A stretch of 64,000 nucleotides of DNA from Heliorestis convoluta (lineage in GTDB: Bacteria; Bacillota; Desulfitobacteriia; Heliobacteriales; Heliobacteriaceae): positions 1,903,501 through 1,967,500 of the forward strand of contig NZ_CP045875.1 in assembly GCF_009649955.1 (NCBI RefSeq), in the 5' to 3' direction. The position numbers and the translations under genes were made by a program. The notes under the pieces are model-generated. The model searched no databases. It worked only from the letters and a program-made list of their open reading frames with translations, and was not told where the DNA came from. Positions 52,219 to 60,844 of this stretch are shown one piece after another (within the stretch, counting starts at the first letter, position 1; each line of letters starts with the position of its first letter).

Positions 52219-53201
52219 ATTTCCATTTCATAAGGCTTGATATCTTCAAGACTTACAATCTTATATCCTTTTTTTTCTATCGTATCTATGATATTCTCTA
52301 GTTGGTTAATAACGCCTTCTGAGTTGCCATGCAAGAGAATAATGGCTCCAGGATGAAGTTGATCAATCACGCCTTGATAGATGCTCTTTTCATTACTAGA
52401 AGGCTTCCAGTCTACGACAGCAATGCTCCAAAAAACAGATTGATAGCCTAGGTTCTTGGAGATCTCTAAGCTTCTTCTACTGAATTCACCTCTTGGTGGA
52501 CGCAAATACTTTGTTTCATAACCAGTATGGTCTTTGATATGATTGTGTAGTACCATGATTTCATTTTTTATCTTATCGCCACTTAGATCGGGGAGGCTGG
52601 GGTGCTTCCAAGTGTGATTGCCCACAATATGGCCTTCTTCAATAATTCTTTTTAGAAGATCTGGTTGCGTCTTAACCCAATGACCTGTGAAAAAGAATGT
52701 AGCTTTGATATTATGCTTCGCTAGAGTGTCAAGGATTTTGGGTGTACCGCCTTCTTTTTCATAGCCCATGTCAAAAGTCAAAGTTACAGCTTTTTCATCC
52801 TTTTTTCCGATATAGAAAGCGTCATAGTCTTTTAATAAATCGATTTCCCACTGAGGAACTTGGGGACCTTTTTCGTTTTTGGAACGTACGATACCCCAGC
52901 CGTACTTTTTGTTATAGCCTCCTGGAGAGGCCATTAGCTCTTCGAGTGATTCGATGGGATTTAGATTTTGTTGAGACTCTATGGACTCTGAAGCTGCGTG
53001 CCCTGATGCAGCGTCCATGGAAGAATCTATTATATGAATTTCCGAATCTATTGAATCAATGGATTCCAGAGACTCCAAAGAATCAAGGGACTCCATTTCT
53101 TGGAGTGGTGCTTTTTCTAAAAGTAGCTGATAGCCACTGTACAGAACAAGCAGTGATAATGCAATAAAGGCAATGGCTTTGCCAACTTTATTATTAGGCA
53201 C
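52206..53201 (-). CDS. PdaA-like polysaccharide deacetylase, membrane anchored
   Basis: The start is taken as a GTG at 53201, five bases after GGGGAGG. The 331-residue protein has a membrane helix (about 8-27), an acidic Ser/Glu/Asp-rich linker with repeated three-residue units, then a NodB domain. The metal-binding motif TFDMGYEKEG near 140 has the PdaA-type TFDXGYE form. H-X3-H is in NHTWKHPSL near 192, the RPPRGEFSRRSL groove motif lies near 235, and a final LLHGNS sits near 285. PdaA removes acetyl from muramic acid to make the spore cortex delta-lactam. It lies opposite and between rbgA and rnhB, so it is probably an insertion in that order. Confidence 0.87.
   Translation of the reverse strand: MPNNKVGKAIAFIALSLLVLYSGYQLLLEKAPLQEMESLDSLESLESIDSIDSEIHIIDSSMDAASGHAASESIESQQNLNPIESLEELMASPGGYNKKYGWGIVRSKNEKGPQVPQWEIDLLKDYDAFYIGKKDEKAVTLTFDMGYEKEGGTPKILDTLAKHNIKATFFFTGHWVKTQPDLLKRIIEEGHIVGNHTWKHPSLPDLSGDKIKNEIMVLHNHIKDHTGYETKYLRPPRGEFSRRSLEISKNLGYQSVFWSIAVVDWKPSSNEKSIYQGVIDQLHPGAIILLHGNSEGVINQLENIIDTIEKKGYKIVSLEDIKPYEMEIAPQ
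53038..53098. repeat. Short imperfect 9-bp tandem repeats in the deacetylase linker
   Basis: Six consecutive three-codon units (Glu or Asp, Ser, Leu or Ile, with a final Glu) encode the linker after the membrane helix of the deacetylase. The DNA units are similar but not identical, which suggests slippage-type growth. Confidence 0.6.
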
Positions 53202-53365
53202 AAATACCTCCCCTTCTTCCTGTCGACCCGTAGACTTCAAGAGCTTTTTGAATATATTGATAGTCTACTTCCTTTAACAAAAACTATGGCAGGAAGATAG
53301 AGGTCTTTTTGGGATGGTAATTTCAGAAAATGATTATGTTAACAAAAGGAAGGGGTCAATGACAA

Positions 53366-53998
53366 TTGACCAAATACAGTAAAATTTTACAAGAAAATTG
53401 GGCTGTCATGGAGGATAATCTGCGGCAGCAAGGGTTTCATCACATTGTTGGTGTTGATGAAGTAGGTCGTGGTCCTTTGGCAGGGCCTGTTGTTGCTGCG
53501 GCTGTTATTTTACCGCCTCACTGTCATATAGATGGTCTTGCTGATTCTAAAAGGCTAAGCGCTCAAAAAAGAGAGAAGCTTGCCCAAGTGATTCGGGATA
53601 AAGCGATTGCTTGGTCTCTAGCCGTTGTATCGGCTCGACACATTGATGGGCAAGGTATTGTTCCTTCTACTTTTAAAGCAATGAATCGAGCGATTGCTCA
53701 CCTTACTGTCAAGCCTGACTATGTGCTTGTCGATGGCAACAAGACCCTTCCTAACTATGAAGGAGAGCAAAGCTCTCTAATCGGGGGCGATGGATTGGCA
53801 GCGCCGATTGCAGCAGCATCCATTATAGCCAAAGTAAAGCGCGATCAGCTCATGGGTCGTTTTGGTCAAATCTTTTGTGGCTATGGCTTTGAAAAGCACA
53901 AAGGCTATGGAACGGCTGAACATCGTAAATTTTTAGCGCAAGAAGGACCATCACCTATTCACCGGCATAGTTTTTTACATAAGCTGAATCGGTCTTAG
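53366..53998 (+). CDS. rnhB: Ribonuclease HII
   Basis: The 210-residue enzyme cuts the RNA strand in RNA-DNA hybrids. The catalytic acids are seen in IVGVDEVGRGPLAGPVVAAAVIL near residue 28 and in YVLVDGNKTLP near 127; GYGFEKHKGYGTAEH near 172 is also typical. The start is a TTG with a distant AAGGAAGGGG site; the true start could be slightly different. It is followed by the ylqG-like gene as in Bacillus. Confidence 0.95.
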   Translation: MTKYSKILQENWAVMEDNLRQQGFHHIVGVDEVGRGPLAGPVVAAAVILPPHCHIDGLADSKRLSAQKREKLAQVIRDKAIAWSLAVVSARHIDGQGIVPSTFKAMNRAIAHLTVKPDYVLVDGNKTLPNYEGEQSSLIGGDGLAAPIAAASIIAKVKRDQLMGRFGQIFCGYGFEKHKGYGTAEHRKFLAQEGPSPIHRHSFLHKLNRS

Positions 53999-54020
53999 GT
54001 TTTATGGGAGGTGGGATAGT

Positions 54021-55493
54021 ATGGATTCTTCTTTACAAGTTCTGTTACGAAGCCTTATTGATCCCAGAAAAGATCCCAACCAGAACTTTTCGCAATCGAA
54101 GTTGCCTTGGCCTTCAGGGACAAGAATCAATGGAGAAGTCTTAGCAAAACTATCTGCAGATATCTATTCAGTGATTTTGAAAGGTAAAAAAATTACCCTT
54201 CAATCCAATCAGAAGCTATGGCCTGGTCAGTCTATAACAGTAGAGATCGAGAAAAATCAAAAAGATCAAGCAATCGCTAGAATAATACCTCAACAGGCTC
54301 CTCCCAATTTATACAGTGCCGTACGAAAAGAACTATCTTCTTCAATAGATAAAATTGGATTGCGCAATTCGGTAGAAAATAGACTTATTTTCAACACATT
54401 AACAAAGTATCAACTAGAGCTTACAGATGAGAATTTTCGTCAAGTAAGGCAGGGAATGAATCTTTTAGGCTATAATAATAGTGCTTCAGCGCAAATTGTA
54501 GCATTTGCCATTAAAGTTGGTTTGCCTGTTCAAAAAGATCTTTTGCTTTTATTACAGCAAGCATTTAGTTCAGAAGAATTGTTTAAGAGTCTTCAAACTT
54601 GGATTGCTCAAACAAAAGATTTAATAAAACAGAATAAAAGTTACCTCTTAGAGCAAGAAGAACGGGTAAATATTACTTCTAGACAGAACAGAGGAGATCA
54701 GGTATATAATAAAGATCAGAGTCGCTTAAACAATATAAGCATGTTGCTTACTATTCAAGATTCAGTGGAAAAATTGGAAAAAAGACTGCTCCAGTTGTGT
54801 TTGCAAAGCTATGATAAAGATAATGCAGTCAAAGAAAAAATTGCTACTATTATGGAAGCACAATTTATTCGACCAGAAAGTCTTAAGCCTATAGAAGGGA
54901 GAGCTCTGTTCTCTAGAAGAGAGCGTTTGCTTTCTCTCATTAATGATACATTGAATGAATTGGAGTCATTAGAAAGAAAAGGTGGTGAATTAGCAAAAGG
55001 AAAAAACTCTCCTTGGATGCAAGTATTCTCGCGAGGTGTAGCTCTTGAAGAGTTATGGGCAGGGAGACAAATTCTACAATTATATGACAAATCTACTGGT
55101 CAGAACAATGATTCCTACCTTTTTTTTATACCTTTTCAACAAGCAGAAGGGCAAGAGGGCATGGCGCAATTAAAAGTGTACAAAGAGGCTGGAAAAAGAT
55201 TGGTAAATCCCAAAAATATGCGCCTTCTTTTTTTATTAGAGATGAAGCATATCGGTACTCTATGTATGGAGTTAGAAATCAAAGAACAGTCTGTTTATGG
55301 CCGTGCAACAGTGCAACAAAAAGAAATTGCTATATTGGCTGAAGCACTGTGGCCTCAATTGCAAGCAACTTTCGCTGCAATGAACTATACTTTGCATACT
55401 TTTGATTGGGTAGTTGGAAATCCTGCTGAAATAGAGCCGCTAGAAGAACCTTCTGCGAGAAAAGAGAGAAGAGATCTTGACCTCTTTATCTAG
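54021..55493 (+). CDS. YlqG-like protein, possibly related to flagellar hook-length control proteins
   Basis: The 490-residue protein lies between rnhB and the FlhB-like small gene, the place of ylqG in Bacillus. It starts with an OB-like or SH3-like stretch (INGEVLAKLSADIYSVILKGKKITLQ, WPGQSITVEI). A long helical middle follows, then a C-terminal domain with YLFFIPFQQAEGQEGMAQLKVYK and LLFLLEMKHIGTLCMELEIKEQSVYGR. That last pattern resembles the C-terminus of FliK-type hook-length proteins. Its role is unestablished. The next gene starts 11 bp after it. Confidence 0.7.
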   Translation: MDSSLQVLLRSLIDPRKDPNQNFSQSKLPWPSGTRINGEVLAKLSADIYSVILKGKKITLQSNQKLWPGQSITVEIEKNQKDQAIARIIPQQAPPNLYSAVRKELSSSIDKIGLRNSVENRLIFNTLTKYQLELTDENFRQVRQGMNLLGYNNSASAQIVAFAIKVGLPVQKDLLLLLQQAFSSEELFKSLQTWIAQTKDLIKQNKSYLLEQEERVNITSRQNRGDQVYNKDQSRLNNISMLLTIQDSVEKLEKRLLQLCLQSYDKDNAVKEKIATIMEAQFIRPESLKPIEGRALFSRRERLLSLINDTLNELESLERKGGELAKGKNSPWMQVFSRGVALEELWAGRQILQLYDKSTGQNNDSYLFFIPFQQAEGQEGMAQLKVYKEAGKRLVNPKNMRLLFLLEMKHIGTLCMELEIKEQSVYGRATVQQKEIAILAEALWPQLQATFAAMNYTLHTFDWVVGNPAEIEPLEEPSARKERRDLDLFI

Positions 55494-55504
55494 GAGGACA
55501 TAAG

Positions 55505-55844
55505 ATGGTGGAAGAAAAAAAAAGATCCTAAAGAACTCTTGGCTGTCGCTCTACGGTATCAACAAGAGAAGGAAAAAGCACCTCGTGTGATTGCATCAGG
55601 AAGAAACTATGTAGCTCAAAGAATTTTACAAGTGGCCCAAGAAGAGAATATTCCTATTCATGAAGATAGTTCTATGACGGAGTTGTTATCAAAGCTTGAG
55701 CTAGGAGATGAAATACCACCAGAACTTTATGGTGTAATGGCAGAACTTTTTGCTTTTATTTATGGGCTAGAAAGAAGCTATAAGGAGCAAAGAAAAGAAA
55801 TAATTAGAACAAACAAGAATAACGGCTTTAGAGTAAAAAAATAA
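55505..55844 (+). CDS. YlqH/FlhB-C-terminal-like protein, apparently frameshifted in an A9 run
   Basis: The ATG at 55505 follows TAGGAGG by seven bases and reads MVEEKKRS before a stop. If one A is dropped from the nine-A run at 55515-55523, the frame continues as MVEEKKDPKELLAVALRYQ into the open frame ending at 55844, giving 112 residues. The long frame matches YlqH, a cytosolic relative of the FlhB C-terminal domain: VALRYQQEKEKAPRVIASGRNYVAQRILQVA, then IPPELYGVMAELFAFIYGLE. FlhB's NPTH autocleavage motif is lacking. Without the shift, only a poor TTG at 55539 is available. Transcriptional slippage, a real mutation or a sequencing error could explain it. Confidence 0.75.
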
Positions 55845-55962
55845 GCTTTTCGGAAGGGTTTTATAAAAAAGTAGAGAATAAATATTTTTTGGGATATAGC
55901 TGCTTCCTTGGGCATACGTCTGTAGGAACTATTGCTAGTTCATAGAGAAAGGAGGGGAGGCG

Positions 55963-56337
55963 GTGTTAAAAGACTATCTGGGCATAGGTATGTTTTTGGC
56001 GGTTGGTCTAATTATGCCACTGGTCATTCTTGCTGTGTCGGCTTTATTACAGAAACTATCGATTCGATATCCCAAAGTGGAAGGGCCGGCGAAGTATGAT
56101 GTGTACGAGTGTGGCGTTGAAACCAAAGGCGATACCTGGGTACAGTTTAAGACAAGCTACTTTTTGTATGCTTTGATCTTCGTTGTCTTTGATGTGGAAG
56201 CCATATTCTTGTTTCCCTGGGCTGTAACATTCCAGGAACTAGGTACCCCTGCATTTATTAAGATGTTTATCTTTATCACGATTCTAGTTGTTGGTTTCTG
56301 GCACGCCTGGAAGGAAGGAGCTTTGGAATGGAAATAG
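55963..56337 (+). CDS. nuoA: NADH-quinone oxidoreductase subunit A
   Basis: The 124-residue membrane subunit has three helices (about 9-30, 64-85, 94-115). Its conserved loop contains [14 protein letters not shown] near residue 45, followed by [23 protein letters not shown]. It sits at the junction of the peripheral and membrane arms of complex I. The start is a GTG after AGGAGGGGAGGC. It is the first gene of the nuo operon and overlaps nuoB by 10 bp. Confidence 0.97.
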   Translation: MLKDYLGIGMFLAVGLIMPLVILAVSALLQKLSIRYPKVEGPAKYDVYECGVETKGDTWVQFKTSYFLYALIFVVFDVEAIFLFPWAVTFQELGTPAFIKMFIFITILVVGFWHAWKEGALEWK

Positions 56338-56846
56338 GAAAGGACAAAGACGTTCTTTCAGAACGTCAGGTCCAGGATCTCGTCAAAAATAACATTATTT
56401 TAACGAGCCTTGATGCTGTTTTTAACTGGGCAAGAGGCAATTCTTTTTGGCCTCTTACGTCAGGTCTTGCCTGCTGCGCCATTGAGATGATGGCTTGTGG
56501 TACCAGTCGTTTTGACATCGCGCGTTTTGGTTACGAAGTATTCCGTCCTTCACCAAGGCAAGCCGATGTTCTTGTTGTAGCTGGTACGGTCACTGATAAA
56601 ATGGCCGATCCGCTGGTGCGTTTATACGATCAAATGGCGGAGCCTAAGTGGGTTATTGCCATGGGATCTTGTGCATGTACCGGTGGTCCCTTCATTGACT
56701 CTTATTCTGTTGTGCCTGGCGTAGATAAAATACTGCCTGTCGATGTCTATGTGCCCGGTTGTCCACCGCGGCCGGAAGCTTTGATTGATGGCTTCTTGGC
56801 ACTTAAAGAGAAGGTACAGAACCCGACGAAAGTGGGGTTAAAGTAA
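56328..56846 (+). CDS. nuoB: NADH-quinone oxidoreductase subunit B
   Basis: The 172-residue subunit carries the terminal N2 4Fe-4S cluster that passes electrons to quinone. The ligands are the adjacent cysteines in [19 protein letters not shown] near residue 46, [10 protein letters not shown] near 110 and [14 protein letters not shown] near 143. All four ligand positions are intact. It overlaps nuoA and is one base from nuoC. Confidence 0.98.
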   Translation: MEIGKDKDVLSERQVQDLVKNNIILTSLDAVFNWARGNSFWPLTSGLACCAIEMMACGTSRFDIARFGYEVFRPSPRQADVLVVAGTVTDKMADPLVRLYDQMAEPKWVIAMGSCACTGGPFIDSYSVVPGVDKILPVDVYVPGCPPRPEALIDGFLALKEKVQNPTKVGLK

Positions 56847-56847
56847 T

Positions 56848-57306
56848 ATGTCAATGTCACTTCTAGAAAAGATTACAACGGATGATCTGCTTGCATCGCT
56901 TGGACAAGATGTACAGCTCCTTGGGGAAGGTGCCAACCTCTCAGTGGTTGTTCCTAAGGAGAGACTTATCGCAGTTATGGAAGAATTGTTGAAGAATTAT
57001 TCTTTTGACTATCTTGGCGATGTTACAGCTGTTGATCGAGGCGAAAGTGGATTCGAAGTCGTTTATCATCTTTTTTCCATCTCTAATAAATACGAGTTGC
57101 GTGTAAAAACGATAACTACGCAAAGTGAAGCTGAAGTTCCTACGGTCACTTCTGTATGGCCAGGAGCAAACTGGATGGAACGGGAGGTTTACGATTTAAT
57201 GGGAGTGGCTTTTGCCGGTCATCCTGATATGACGCGGTTGCTGTTACCTGAGGAGTTCGAAGGCCACCCCTTAAGAAAAACCTTTAAGCTTCAACCAAGA
57301 GCGTAG
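56848..57306 (+). CDS. nuoC: NADH-quinone oxidoreductase subunit C
   Basis: The 152-residue protein is the 30-kDa subunit of the hydrophilic arm. The signature is VTSVWPGANWMEREVYDLMGVAFAGHPDMTRLLLPEEFEGHPLRKTF near 105-145. It is a separate gene, not fused to nuoD. nuoD follows after 20 bp. Confidence 0.96.
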   Translation: MSMSLLEKITTDDLLASLGQDVQLLGEGANLSVVVPKERLIAVMEELLKNYSFDYLGDVTAVDRGESGFEVVYHLFSISNKYELRVKTITTQSEAEVPTVTSVWPGANWMEREVYDLMGVAFAGHPDMTRLLLPEEFEGHPLRKTFKLQPRA

Positions 57307-57326
57307 GATAGGTTAGGTGAATATTT

Positions 57327-58427
57327 TTGCAAATGCAAACACAAACCTTTGAATTGAATATGGGTCCTCAGCATCCTGCTACACACGGTGTTTTGAGGGT
57401 TATATTAGAATTAGATGGAGAGATTGTCGTTAAAGCGACACCTGTAATTGGCTATCTTCATCGCGGTATTGAGAAGATTTGTGAGAACAGGAGCTACGTA
57501 CAGTCAATTCCTTTTACCGATCGAATGGACTATCTTTCTGGTATGAATAACAACTTGGCAATTTGTCAGGCCATTGAGAAGTTAATGGCTTTGGAAGTGC
57601 CAGAAAGAGCAGAGTATATTCGTGTTATTACAGCAGAATTGAACCGAATTGCATCTCATATGATCACCATCGGTGTTCTCGCTCTCGACCTGGGCGGTTG
57701 GACAGGCATGGTATATGGCTTCCGCGATCGTGAGAAGATTCTGGAGCTCTTTAACAAACTATGTGGTGCTCGGATGACTTTCAATTATATTCGCGTAGGT
57801 GGCGTGGCCTGGGATTTACCCGATGGTTGGATTGACGAGTGTCGTCAGTTCTTAAAAGAGTTGCCAGAGATGCTAAAGACCTATGATGAACTAATCATGG
57901 GCAACGAGATTATTCAGTTACGTTTAAAAGGCGTCGCGCCTTTAAGTGCTGAAAGAGCCATCGCCATGTCGGCGAGCGGCGCTGTTTTACGAGCTTCTGG
58001 AGTCGACTACGATGTTCGGAAAGCGAACCCGTATGGTATCTACGATCGCTTTGATTTTGAAGTGCCTTTAGGTACTGATGGTGATAACTGGGATCGTTTT
58101 TATCTGCGCTATCTAGAAATTATTCAATCGGCTCGAATCATTGAACAAGCCCTCGAAGGCATTCCTGAAGGGCCTGTTATGGCAAAGGTACCAAAAATGC
58201 TAAGGCCACCTGTTGGCGAGGTATATCATCATGTTGAAAACCCTCGTGGAGATCTTGGTTTTTACCTCGTTAGTGATGGTTCACCAAAACCTTACAGATG
58301 GCATGCTCGGCGTCCGGCCATGATCAATTTACAACTGCTTGATGAGTTATCAAGAGGTACTTTCATAGCAGACGTAGTTGCGACTCTGGGTACTCTTGAT
58401 CCTGTATTGGGAGAGGTGGACTGCTAA
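57327..58427 (+). CDS. nuoD: NADH-quinone oxidoreductase subunit D
   Basis: The 366-residue protein is the 49-kDa subunit that lines the quinone pocket. [21 protein letters not shown] near residue 12 holds the conserved His pair; the segment [35 protein letters not shown] follows. The end, [17 protein letters not shown], is standard for the family. The TTG at 57327 is six bases after TAGGTGA and is preferred to the ATG two codons later. nuoE, nuoF and nuoG, which in many operons follow, are absent; nuoH comes next. Confidence 0.97.
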   Translation: MQMQTQTFELNMGPQHPATHGVLRVILELDGEIVVKATPVIGYLHRGIEKICENRSYVQSIPFTDRMDYLSGMNNNLAICQAIEKLMALEVPERAEYIRVITAELNRIASHMITIGVLALDLGGWTGMVYGFRDREKILELFNKLCGARMTFNYIRVGGVAWDLPDGWIDECRQFLKELPEMLKTYDELIMGNEIIQLRLKGVAPLSAERAIAMSASGAVLRASGVDYDVRKANPYGIYDRFDFEVPLGTDGDNWDRFYLRYLEIIQSARIIEQALEGIPEGPVMAKVPKMLRPPVGEVYHHVENPRGDLGFYLVSDGSPKPYRWHARRPAMINLQLLDELSRGTFIADVVATLGTLDPVLGEVDC

Positions 58428-58453
58428 ATGCCACAAGGTGGGGAGACGAGGAA

Positions 58454-59536
58454 ATGAAGGACAATCAAGATATTTTGTTAACCATCGCTGCCACCTTACG
58501 TTCTTTTTTAGATCCTTTGTTGGGTCAGCCTGATGCAGTCGATGTAGCCATGTACGGTGTTGGTCTTGCAGTGATTCTAGGGATTATTTTTGGCAATGCC
58601 GTAATTTTGGTTTGGGCGGAACGTAAAGTGGCTGGTTACATGCAATCGCGTCCAGGACCGAACCGAGTAGGTCCCATCGGACTTTTACAGACCGTTGCTG
58701 ATACAATTAAGTTAATAACCAAGGAAGATATTCGACCTAAAGGTGTCGATCGTTGGGTATGGTTTTTAGCCCCTGTTGTTCTTTTTGTACCAACACTTGC
58801 AGCGTATGCTGTATTTCCTTTTAGCGATGGACTCATCGCTGTTGATTTGAACATTGGTTTGTTTTACTTTTTAGCCATTGCGTCTACCGTAACCATTCCA
58901 TTCTTAATGGCTGGTTGGGCTTCTAATAACAAGTACTCCTTGTTAGGTGGAATGCGCTCTGTAGCTCAGATGGTTAGTTATGAGATTCCACTGGTCTTTT
59001 CATTAGTCGGTGTTGTTATGCTTGTTGGCTCCTTAAAAATGTCATCGATTGTTGAAGCACAGTCTGGAATCTGGTTTGTTTTCTTACAGCCTGTAGCCTT
59101 TTTGATTTATGTGATTGCAGCTACTGCAGAAACGAACCGTACACCTTTTGACTTGGTAGAAGGTGAGTCAGAGATCGTAGCGGGACCAATGACAGAGTAC
59201 TCAGGTATGAAGTGGTCTCTCTTTTTCTTGGCTGAATATGCAAATCTATTTGCTGTATCAGCGATTGCTACGACAGTCTTTTTGGGAGGCTGGCAACCGC
59301 TACCTATGCCAGGCGCTCTTGGTGAGATGTTAGCAGCCATTCCAGGATGGATCTGGTTTGCTGCAAAAACCTACTTCATGATCTTCCTTTTCATGTGGTT
59401 CCGGTGGACTTTCCCACGCTTTCGTGTTGACCAACTGATGGCATTCGGTTGGAAAGTACTACTGCCTCTTGCTTTGGCGAACATCCTGGTCACCGGTGTC
59501 GGTATCTATGCCTACCGCATGGCGATTGGAGGGTAA
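58454..59536 (+). CDS. nuoH: NADH-quinone oxidoreductase subunit H
   Basis: The 360-residue membrane subunit has about eight helices and forms much of the quinone chamber. Conserved parts are [37 protein letters not shown] near 56-93, [20 protein letters not shown] near 225 and [25 protein letters not shown] near 308. It directly follows nuoD and precedes nuoI. Confidence 0.97.
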   Translation: MKDNQDILLTIAATLRSFLDPLLGQPDAVDVAMYGVGLAVILGIIFGNAVILVWAERKVAGYMQSRPGPNRVGPIGLLQTVADTIKLITKEDIRPKGVDRWVWFLAPVVLFVPTLAAYAVFPFSDGLIAVDLNIGLFYFLAIASTVTIPFLMAGWASNNKYSLLGGMRSVAQMVSYEIPLVFSLVGVVMLVGSLKMSSIVEAQSGIWFVFLQPVAFLIYVIAATAETNRTPFDLVEGESEIVAGPMTEYSGMKWSLFFLAEYANLFAVSAIATTVFLGGWQPLPMPGALGEMLAAIPGWIWFAAKTYFMIFLFMWFRWTFPRFRVDQLMAFGWKVLLPLALANILVTGVGIYAYRMAIGG

Positions 59537-59539
59537 TTG

Positions 59540-59971
59540 ATGCTGGGTAAAGGTTTATTGACAGGGATGGCTGTCACCCTGAGAGAGATGTTTCGCAAAA
59601 ATGTGACAGAAGAATATCCAGAAGTGCAACCAGACCTAGGAGAACGATTCCGTGGAGGTCGTCTTGAACTCAATGTAAGCAAATGTATTGCCTGCGGACT
59701 TTGTATGACCAACTGCCCCAACGGCTCTATCAAGCTTACAACTGTTAAAGACGAGAATAACAAACGTCAATTGAATACCTATGTTCACAATACAGGACTT
59801 TGTCTTTTCTGCAACTTATGCATAGAAGCTTGTCCGCCTAAATGCATTGAATGGTCCAAAGAGTTTGCGTATTCCGGCTATTCGAGAGATGCTTTAATTT
59901 TTGATTGCATGGCTCTTGATAAACAACAAAGCGCAGAGGATAAGAGTCAAACAACAGAGGAAAAGGGGTGA
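59540..59971 (+). CDS. nuoI: NADH-quinone oxidoreductase subunit I
   Basis: The ATG at 59540 lies six bases after GGAGGG. The 143-residue protein carries two 4Fe-4S clusters: CIACGLCMTNCPNGSI near 51 and CLFCNLCIEACPPKCIEW near 91. They form the wire between the input module and NuoB. Since no NuoEFG is encoded, this subunit is a plausible docking site for ferredoxin. The charged tail after residue 120 is variable. nuoJ starts seven bases later. Confidence 0.96.
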   Translation: MLGKGLLTGMAVTLREMFRKNVTEEYPEVQPDLGERFRGGRLELNVSKCIACGLCMTNCPNGSIKLTTVKDENNKRQLNTYVHNTGLCLFCNLCIEACPPKCIEWSKEFAYSGYSRDALIFDCMALDKQQSAEDKSQTTEEKG

Positions 59972-59978
59972 ACGTACT

Positions 59979-60488
59979 GTGAATGAGACGATCTACGTAG
60001 TTGCTTTTTACATTTTGGCGGCTATTGTTCTTTTGTCAGCAATCGGTGTTGTAGTTCTCAAAAACATCGTTCACAGCGCTCTTTTGTTGGCTTTGACTTT
60101 TGTCGGTGTAGCTGGTTTGTATGTTTTACTCAATGCAGACTATTTAGCAGCTGTTCAAGTTATGGTCTATGCTGGTGCTGTGGCTATCTTAATTGCTTTC
60201 GGTGTTATGTTAACGCGTAGACCGAATATGAAAGAGTCTAACCCATTTAATAAAAGTGCCGTCGTCGGTTTTGTTGTTGCTGCAGGTGTTTTTGGCTCTA
60301 TGGCTTGGGCAATTTTATCTACGACCTTCCCTCTAGGGTTAACTGCACCGAGTGATGAGATATCTGTTCGTGGTGTGGCAAAATTGCTACTGGAAGACTA
60401 CACAGTATCTTTTGAAGCAGCAGCCTTGCTCTTAACAGTGGCCATGGCTGGCGCTATTATCATTGCCAAGGGGGCGAAAAAAGCGTGA
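59979..60488 (+). CDS. nuoJ: NADH-quinone oxidoreductase subunit J
   Basis: The start is the GTG at 59979; a longer frame into nuoI has no site. The 169-residue membrane subunit has five helices and the segment [27 protein letters not shown], typical of NuoJ, whose helix 3 pi-bulge takes part in coupling. It overlaps nuoK by four bases. Confidence 0.95.
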   Translation: MNETIYVVAFYILAAIVLLSAIGVVVLKNIVHSALLLALTFVGVAGLYVLLNADYLAAVQVMVYAGAVAILIAFGVMLTRRPNMKESNPFNKSAVVGFVVAAGVFGSMAWAILSTTFPLGLTAPSDEISVRGVAKLLLEDYTVSFEAAALLLTVAMAGAIIIAKGAKKA

Positions 60489-60796
60489 CCATTGGATTGA
60501 CCCACTTTTTAGTCCTTGGAGCGGCCCTCTTTTGCTTAGGTCTTTTTTGTGCCCTCTCAAAACGTAATTTAATTGCCATTTTGATGGGTATTGAGTTGAT
60601 GCTCAATGCTGTTAATGTTAATTTAATTGCTTTTAATAAGTTTGTAGCTCCAGGAAGTTTTGAGGGACAAGTTTTTTCCATCTTTATCATTGCAGTGGCT
60701 GCTGCTGAGGTTGCGGTTGGCTTAGCACTCGTCATTAGCATCTACCGGGATCGCACTACTTCCAGTGCGGAAGAACTGAACTGGCTTAAGTTGTAA
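60485..60796 (+). CDS. nuoK: NADH-quinone oxidoreductase subunit K
   Basis: The 103-residue, three-helix subunit has the two conserved membrane glutamates in [19 protein letters not shown] near residue 36 and [21 protein letters not shown] near 70. Both belong to the proton path between NuoJ and NuoN. The GTG start overlaps the nuoJ stop. Confidence 0.97.
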   Translation: MTIGLTHFLVLGAALFCLGLFCALSKRNLIAILMGIELMLNAVNVNLIAFNKFVAPGSFEGQVFSIFIIAVAAAEVAVGLALVISIYRDRTTSSAEELNWLKL

Positions 60797-60844
60797 GCGA
60801 TTATTAGATGCGATTTTCGTAGTAAAGGTAGGTGTGATGGGGCA

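Noticed and set aside
56328-56337. nuoA-nuoB overlap as a programmed frameshift
   Set aside because: nuoB has its own ATG and a preceding AAGGAAGGAG stretch, so ordinary translational coupling explains it.
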